Below, one piece after another: positions 5,393 through 9,878 of a stretch of 9,878 nucleotides of DNA (positions are counted from its first letter, which is position 1; every line of letters begins with the position of its first letter). The stretch is from Bacteroidota bacterium (GTDB lineage Bacteria > Bacteroidota > Bacteroidia > Bacteroidales > VadinHA17). The position numbers and the translations under genes were made by a program. The notes beneath the pieces were generated by a model. The model did not search any database, had not been told where the DNA came from, and was given only the letters and a program-made list of their open reading frames with translations. The stretch lies in the NCBI GenBank assembly GCA_030631445.1, contig DAOVLD010000043.1, positions 1 to 9,878 of the forward strand, given 5' to 3'.

Positions 5393-6163
5393 ATGAAAAC
5401 AAAAATTTACAAAACAAGTACAGTTCTAATTATCGTATTAGCAAATCTACTTATCAGTTCATCAATTTTCGCTCAGGTAAAACCAATTACAAAAGAGTCA
5501 ACTTTGAAGACAGACACAAAAAAGGCAACCGTGAATCCAATTACAAAAAATGCAACGTTGAATACGAAAACAATAGAGCCAAAAGCAAAGTCAAATGAAA
5601 AAATAGTAATCAAACAGCTCAATACCCCAGCATATTCTGTAGGCGATTTTGCCCATGGCGGTATCGTGTTTTATGTAGATGAAACAGGAGAACATGGTTT
5701 GGTATGTGCAAAAACAGACCAAAGCCCAGGTGTCCGTTGGTGGGCGGGAACAGATATTGAGACAAGGGCAAATGGAGAGGGTCTTTATCAGGGAATGAAT
5801 AACACAGATGCAATTATGCACTACCAGAGAAATGGAGACGGAAGTACTTATGCTGCACGTATTTGTTTAGAGATAGAAATAACCGAGGGAGACATGACTT
5901 ATAAGGGAGATATAACTTATAGTGACTGGTATTTACCATCAAAAGATGAATTACACTTAATGTATCAAAATAAAACTAAGATAAATACAACAGCAACTGC
6001 AAATGGTGGCAATGCTTTGGCTGACTGGTACTATTGGAGTTCTACAGAGAAAGAATTGGCAGTACAAGGATTCGTGGTCTGGGCAGAGTTTTTCAGGGAT
6101 GGTAATCAGAACGGCTACTATAAGGACGCCACATACTATGTTCGTGCTATTCGGCGTTTTTAA
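5393..6163 (+). CDS. Secreted DUF1566-like (Lcl C-terminal-type) protein
   Basis: From the ATG at 5393 the protein has 256 residues. In-frame ATGs at 5345 and 5357 would add 16 or 12 residues of a lysine-rich leader before the signal peptide; 5393 is preferred because MKTKIYKTS plus a hydrophobic core and SIFAQ make an ordinary signal peptide cut after Ala27. An imperfect tandem repeat of 18 residues follows (29-64; V-x-PITK each time). The main domain (about 80-256) starts YSVGDFAHGGIVFYVDETGE and carries DWYLPSKDELHLMY (178-191), WYYWSSTE (212-219) and a final YYVRAIRRF, the hallmarks of DUF1566, a FGE/C-lectin-like fold seen in many secreted Bacteroidota proteins. Ligand is unknown. It is the last gene of the plus-strand block; its stop is 11 bp from the recQ stop. 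No terminator is visible in that gap. Confidence 0.85.
   Translation: MKTKIYKTSTVLIIVLANLLISSSIFAQVKPITKESTLKTDTKKATVNPITKNATLNTKTIEPKAKSNEKIVIKQLNTPAYSVGDFAHGGIVFYVDETGEHGLVCAKTDQSPGVRWWAGTDIETRANGEGLYQGMNNTDAIMHYQRNGDGSTYAARICLEIEITEGDMTYKGDITYSDWYLPSKDELHLMYQNKTKINTTATANGGNALADWYYWSSTEKELAVQGFVVWAEFFRDGNQNGYYKDATYYVRAIRRF
5477..5584 (+). repeat. 54-bp imperfect tandem duplication inside the DUF1566-like gene
   Basis: Two 54-bp units (5477-5530 and 5531-5584) encode VKPITKESTLKTDTKKAT and VNPITKNATLNTKTIEPK. They share the codons for PITK exactly and most of TL-x-T. The unit length keeps frame. The region lies between signal peptide and globular domain, so it probably acts as a flexible spacer across the cell envelope. 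Confidence 0.75.
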
Positions 6164-6174
6164 TACGAGAATGA

Positions 6175-8079
6175 TCACTTTTTCCACCCGATCTTTTTAT
6201 CCCGCCGGTAATAGATTTTTTCATTATCCAGCAGCCACTGAATAACTCTAACTGTTTTTTCTTTGTTGTGGTCAACCGTATCAACTAGTTTTTCAAGCAG
6301 CATTGACTCTTTCTTCAAACATTTACTGATCATTTCAGCAATTTGTTCAAATTCAGTTTTACTAATTTTCATTTCATTTTCTCCCCTGCAAAAATCACAA
6401 TGTCCACACCTGGGACTTCCTTCCTCTCCGAAATATTTAAGCAAAAACCGGCTGCGGCAGATATCTTTTCGGGAAGCATATTCATTTACCTTTTCCAGTC
6501 TTTTAATAAATTTCTCTTTTCGTATCTTATAGTTTTCAGTGGATATAACAAGTGACTTCTGGTCAAGTCTTTCTTCGGTATATATTATAAGAGATGTTCT
6601 TTTTCCCGGGATATAACTGATAACTTTGAAATTATTGAGTTTCTTAAGGAATTCATATACTAATTCACGCGATATTTTGGCTCTGCCGGCAAGAGCTTGT
6701 TCATCAATTGATACAAATTCTGTAAACAATCCGGTGTACGATCTTAAAAGAAGCTTGATAAAACCATCAAAAGCTGAGTTTTCAACCTGAAATTTATAGA
6801 GATCATCACGTTTATATAAAAAGAGCACTTTTGAAGGATTATTCAACTCATCAGTCAATTCAATATACCCCTCTCTTTCGAGGAATTTAAGACTATTATA
6901 TGCAATAATCACATTGAGTTTGAATTTAGAAATAAAATCAGCCATATTGAAATCAAAAACTCCATTCTTTCCTCCTCCAACAGGTATCTGAAAATAATTA
7001 CCAAGCGCTTCATAAACTCTTTTAATCACTTTTATTGGCGGAAAGCCTGTACTGATCCTTCTATCCAGTTTTGCTTTATCTGATTCATTATATAGCATTA
7101 CTGCATATGCCTTTTTCCCATCCCTGCCTGCCCTGCCTGCTTCCTGAAAATATGCTTCAGGTGAATCAGGAATATCAACATGAATTACAAAGCGTACAGC
7201 AGCTTTATCTATTCCCATTCCAAATGCATTGGTCGCAACAATAACCCTTATCTTTTCATTAGTCCATTCTTTTTGCCTTTCTGAGCGCACCGGATGACGA
7301 AGACCGGCATGATAATAGGATGCTGATATTTCATTTGCACTCAGAAAATCGGCAATTTCTTTTGTTTTCCTTCTGGTCCGAACATACACTATGCCGCTAC
7401 CCGAAGATTTTTTTATCACATTCAATAAGTATTTCTGCTTATCAGATGCAATCCTAACCAGATAAACAAGATTTTTCCTTTCAAAGCTTGTTTTAAGTAC
7501 ATTTTTCTTTTTAAATCGAAGTTTTTCCTGGATATCATCAACCACTTCCGGAGTAGCTGTCGCAGTAATTGCCAAAAAAGGAACGTCTGGCAGAAGCTCT
7601 CTAAGATCGGTAATTTTCAGGTAGGAAGGCCTAAAATCATAACCCCATTGAGAAATACAATGAGACTCATCCACAGCCACAAGAGAAACCTTCATTTTTT
7701 GTACCCTTGCCTTGAATATTTCCGTATTCAGTCTTTCCGGTGACAAATAGAGGAATTTATAATTACCATAGATACAATTATCAAGTGCAATATCAATCTC
7801 TTTTCTTGTCATACCGGAGTAAACTGCCATTGCTTTAACACCTTTTCTTTTAAGTCCCTCAACCTGATCTTTCATAAGGGCTATCAGTGGTGTAACTACA
7901 AGGCAAATTCCCTCTTTGGCAAGTGCCGGTACCTGAAAGGTAACCGATTTACCACCACCTGTGGGCATCAATCCCAATGTATCATGACCATTTGCAATCG
8001 ATTTGATAATATCTTCCTGTAGTGGCCAGAATTTAGAATAGCCCCAGTAACGTGACAATATTTGCTGGTATATATTCAT
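6175..8079 (-). CDS. recQ: ATP-dependent DNA helicase, RecQ family
   Basis: The protein has 634 residues. Superfamily 2 motifs appear in order: Q-like motif FWPLQEDII (17-25), Walker A PTGGGKS (39-45), motif Ib-type YLSPERL (111-117), Walker B DESH followed by the RecQ aromatic-rich loop CISQWGYDFRPSY (137-153), motif III ITATATP (171-177), motif V ATNAFGMGIDK (282-292), and motif VI QEAGRAGRDG (312-321). The zinc-binding cysteines are 541, 558, 561 and 564 (C-x16-C-x2-C-x2-C), about 160 residues later than in E. coli RecQ, with helical and winged-helix-like sequence (350-500) in between. A short winged-helix-like tail (about 575-634) follows, with no HRDC domain. Role: 3'-5' unwinding in recombination and fork repair. 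Its start codon abuts an inverted-repeat element whose end contains a -7 box. Confidence 0.95.
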   Translation of the reverse strand: MNIYQQILSRYWGYSKFWPLQEDIIKSIANGHDTLGLMPTGGGKSVTFQVPALAKEGICLVVTPLIALMKDQVEGLKRKGVKAMAVYSGMTRKEIDIALDNCIYGNYKFLYLSPERLNTEIFKARVQKMKVSLVAVDESHCISQWGYDFRPSYLKITDLRELLPDVPFLAITATATPEVVDDIQEKLRFKKKNVLKTSFERKNLVYLVRIASDKQKYLLNVIKKSSGSGIVYVRTRRKTKEIADFLSANEISASYYHAGLRHPVRSERQKEWTNEKIRVIVATNAFGMGIDKAAVRFVIHVDIPDSPEAYFQEAGRAGRDGKKAYAVMLYNESDKAKLDRRISTGFPPIKVIKRVYEALGNYFQIPVGGGKNGVFDFNMADFISKFKLNVIIAYNSLKFLEREGYIELTDELNNPSKVLFLYKRDDLYKFQVENSAFDGFIKLLLRSYTGLFTEFVSIDEQALAGRAKISRELVYEFLKKLNNFKVISYIPGKRTSLIIYTEERLDQKSLVISTENYKIRKEKFIKRLEKVNEYASRKDICRSRFLLKYFGEEGSPRCGHCDFCRGENEMKISKTEFEQIAEMISKCLKKESMLLEKLVDTVDHNKEKTVRVIQWLLDNEKIYYRRDKKIGWKK

Positions 8080-8092
8080 TCTAGTGTCATGT

Positions 8093-8100
8093 CAAACTTA
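8093..8100 (-). promoter_or_regulatory. -7 promoter element candidate for recQ, inside the element's end
   Basis: The minus strand reads TAAGTTTG, an exact TANNTTTG match, 13 bp before the recQ ATG. Transcription would begin near 8087 and give a leader of under ten bases. No TTTG was found at the usual distance upstream. The equivalent position in the opposite arm reads TAAGTTGA, which lacks the consensus. Confidence 0.4.
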
Positions 8101-8307
8101 CTATGTCGCAAACCTTAAATTGGCAGTTGGCAAAAAGCAGTTGGCAATATTGTGATATTTTCTTAATACTGCACGTGATGATCTCCTGGTTTGGTCTGTC
8201 AATTCATACTTTTCTTCAGAAGGGAATTTTTTTGTTATTTCAAAAATCTCCATTGCCAGAGTATAAGCTTTCTTATAAACTGTTAAATCCCGAAAACTTC
8301 CTGCCAT
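8101..8307 (-). pseudogene. Truncated four-helix-bundle (S23/IVP-type) protein gene
   Basis: The frame starts MAGSFRDLTVYKKAYTLAME and continues through FPSEEKYELTDQTRRSSRAV (28-47), which is the N-terminal half of the four-helix-bundle family first described from 23S rRNA intervening sequences. Intact members are about 115-130 residues and continue with a conserved CANIAEG-type segment; here the sequence departs at residue 48 and ends in LPTANLRFAT, the last part being translation of the inner repeat arm and outer arm. So roughly the second half of the gene is missing. The start (8307) is intact, 38 bp from the right arm. The role of the family outside rRNA is not well known. I consider it a remnant rather than a working gene. 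Confidence 0.72.
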
Positions 8308-8527
8308 ATTTCCTGTTTTTACAATTTAGAACTTATTTTACCTTTTGCCAACTGCTTTTTGCCAACTGCTAACTATTCCTAATACGTCATTATTAAGTTG
8401 ACACGATACTAGTATTATTCGTTTCATTTAGATATTATTACACATTAAAATTAATTTGCTAAGCTATGTTCTTTCTTACTTTCTACATCATAAGTTTTCT
8501 ACTTTTCTTCAAACGCCATATTTTTTG

Positions 8528-8535
8528 TAATTTTG
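8528..8535 (+). promoter_or_regulatory. -7 promoter element candidate for guaB
   Basis: TAATTTTG matches TANNTTTG and lies 32 bp before the guaB ATG. Transcription would start near 8541 and give a leader of about 27 nt that is A/T-rich with no Shine-Dalgarno sequence. The -33 partner is unclear (TTTTC near 8503 at 20 bp). The remaining intergenic DNA from 8413 is A/T-rich, with pyrimidine runs resembling the heptamer family at 8470-8485. Confidence 0.5.
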
Positions 8536-8567
8536 CGCCACTTAAATTTAACTAAATATTATAAAAA

Positions 8568-9878
8568 ATGGCACCATATCCGGATAAAATACAATATGAA
8601 GGGTTGACTTTTGATGATGTCCTCCTTTTACCTGCCTATTCTGAGGTTATGCCGCATGAAACAATTCTTACAACAAAGTTTTCACGAAATATCAATTTAA
8701 ACACTCCCATTATTTCTGCGGCAATGGACACTGTCACTGATGCAAATCTCGCAATTGCAATTGCCCGTGAGGGAGGTATCGGTGTCATTCATAAGAATAT
8801 GAGTATCAAAGAGCAGGCAAAGCAGGTTAAGAAAGTTAAAAGAGCAGAAAATGTAATGATCCTTGAACCCATTACCATACAACCTGATGCCACTGTAAAC
8901 GATGCGAATCTTATAATACAGGAGTATAAAATCGGTGGAATTCCTGTTGTTGATAAAGACAATACCTTGCTTGGTATTGTAACCAACCGTGATCTCCGGT
9001 TTGAACTGGATGGTAATCTTTCCATAAAGGATATAATGACCACGAAAAACCTTGTAACAACTAACCAGGAAACTGATCTGAGCCAGGCTGCTGAAATTTT
9101 ACAACAACATAAAATTGAAAAACTTCCAATTATTGATGACAACAATAAACTGATAGGATTAATCACCTACAAGGATATCTCAAAATCAAAAGACCGCCCC
9201 AATTCATGCAAAGACCGTAAAGGCAGACTCAGAGTTGCTGCAGCAGTCGGGATCGCTTCCAATACAATGGAAAGGGTGAGGGCTTTGGTAGAGTCAAATA
9301 CTGATGCAGTTGTTATTGATACTGCCCATGGACATACTAAAGCTGTTATACAAATATTAAAGCAGGTAAAAAATGAATTTCCGGGGCTGGATGTTGTAGC
9401 TGGAAATGTCGGGACCCGGGAAGGTGCAAAAGCCCTGGCTAATGCAGGAGCCGATGGTATTAAGGTAGGTATTGGACCAGGATCAATATGCACTACCAGG
9501 ATAATTGCCGGAGTTGGTGTACCTCAGCTTAGTGCAATTTTTAACGTTGTAGATGCGTTAAAAGATACCGGTATTCCGATAATAGCTGACGGTGGAATAA
9601 AATATTCAGGTGACATTATTAAGGCACTTGCTGCCGGAGCTAACTCGGTAATGACCGGAGCTTTATTTGCCGGGGTTGAAGAATCGCCAGGTGAGACTAT
9701 TATTTATAATGGAAGAAAATACAAATCTTACCGTGGTATGGGATCTATTGAAGCAATGCAACATGGATCAAAAGACAGATATTTCCAGGATATTGAAGAT
9801 GATATAAAGAAACTTGTGCCGGAAGGAATTTCTGCTCGTGTACCCTACAAAGGAACACTTGCAGAAGTCATTTATCAG
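8568..9878 (+). CDS. guaB: Inosine-5'-monophosphate dehydrogenase (3' end outside the window)
   Basis: The open frame gives 437 residues from the ATG at 8568 to the window edge; full-length enzymes have about 490, so some 50 C-terminal residues are missing. It catalyses NAD-dependent oxidation of IMP to XMP, the first committed step of GTP synthesis, in the cytosol. The N-terminal [15 protein letters not shown] and [28 protein letters not shown] (52-78) are family signatures. Two CBS domains follow (about 96-150 and 156-208). The catalytic loop is [10 protein letters not shown] with the nucleophile Cys308; DGGIKYSGD (341-349) binds phosphate, YRGMGS (388-393) follows, and the flap carries SARVPYKG (422-429) with its Arg-Tyr pair. 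Every expected motif is present. No gene overlaps it, and it starts after a Bacteroidota-type -7 box. Confidence 0.97.
   Translation, partial: MAPYPDKIQYEGLTFDDVLLLPAYSEVMPHETILTTKFSRNINLNTPIISAAMDTVTDANLAIAIAREGGIGVIHKNMSIKEQAKQVKKVKRAENVMILEPITIQPDATVNDANLIIQEYKIGGIPVVDKDNTLLGIVTNRDLRFELDGNLSIKDIMTTKNLVTTNQETDLSQAAEILQQHKIEKLPIIDDNNKLIGLITYKDISKSKDRPNSCKDRKGRLRVAAAVGIASNTMERVRALVESNTDAVVIDTAHGHTKAVIQILKQVKNEFPGLDVVAGNVGTREGAKALANAGADGIKVGIGPGSICTTRIIAGVGVPQLSAIFNVVDALKDTGIPIIADGGIKYSGDIIKALAAGANSVMTGALFAGVEESPGETIIYNGRKYKSYRGMGSIEAMQHGSKDRYFQDIEDDIKKLVPEGISARVPYKGTLAEVIYQ

Larger units (their letters stand above)
8081..8412. mobile_element. Inverted-repeat element enclosing a truncated four-helix-bundle gene
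   Basis: Arms of 67 bp (8081-8147) and 68 bp (8345-8412) are inverted repeats. The outer ~25 bp agree well (CTAGTGTCATGTCAA versus CTAGTATCGTGTCAA, then CTTA-x-TA-x-TG), a middle ~17 bp diverges, and the inner 25 bp are perfect (8123-8147 and 8345-8369). Each inner arm is a period-14 repeat of GCAGTTGGCAAAAA. The ends fall on CTAG, a palindrome that could also be the target duplication. Between the arms is only the 5' part of an S23-type gene and no transposase, so any movement would need a helper in trans. Its class is not one I can name. Confidence 0.65.

Noticed and set aside
5957..6245. Frames on both strands across the DUF1566/recQ junction
   Set aside because: They are shadows of two well-supported genes with recognisable domains.
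8103..8372. Plus-strand 89-codon frame across the inverted-repeat element
   Set aside because: It consists largely of repeat-arm sequence and the antisense of the four-helix-bundle remnant.
8789..9493. Two long minus-strand frames opposite guaB
   Set aside because: They are antisense to a highly conserved IMP dehydrogenase and show no domain of their own.

Overview
The window is low-GC DNA from the chromosome of a Bacteroidota bacterium, probably an environmental Bacteroidales- or Marinilabiliales-like lineage (the lower rank is a guess). Evidence for the phylum: several promoter candidates fit the Bacteroidota -7 consensus TANNTTTG; start codons lie in A/T-rich leaders, mostly without clear Shine-Dalgarno sequences; lipoproteins are abundant; and several families are typical of the phylum (DUF5063 next to a DEDDy exonuclease, a TPR-transmembrane-LuxR regulator, a DUF1566-like secreted protein, an S23/four-helix-bundle gene, and a RecQ with a late zinc motif).

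Layout. (1) 1-1283, minus strand: the 5' end of a lipoprotein gene that looks like DUF6340 (cut by the window edge), then an orphan lipoprotein gene (386-901) inside a mosaic of nested inverted repeats and bracketed by a ~30-bp direct repeat. (2) 1307-2531, minus strand: a two-gene housekeeping operon, DUF5063 protein then RNase D-like 3'-5' exonuclease, with overlapping reading frames; an octamer array runs into the exonuclease stop codon. (3) 2797-6163, plus strand: a regulatory and envelope block. It holds a membrane-anchored TPR protein with a C-terminal LuxR-type DNA-binding domain, then a free-standing 67-residue LuxR-type HTH protein, a small lipoprotein, and a secreted DUF1566-like protein. 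A short dyad, CTACCC-AAAG-GGGTGG, lies upstream of the small HTH gene. (4) 6175-8079, minus strand: recQ, converging on block 3 with 11 bp between stop codons. (5) 8081-8412: a compact element with long terminal inverted repeats around a truncated four-helix-bundle gene, abutting the recQ start codon. (6) 8568-9878, plus strand: guaB (IMP dehydrogenase), open at the window edge.

Two themes stand out. First, many gene boundaries carry a short-period repeat array or an inverted repeat: period 8 at 1284, period 7 at 2687, period 9 then 7 at 4479-4563, and paired period-14 arms at 8123 and 8345. Second, the plus-strand block looks like a small signalling circuit in which a tethered and a soluble HTH have nearly the same recognition region, so both could act on one operator controlling two exported proteins. 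No rRNA, tRNA, CRISPR array or intact transposase was seen.
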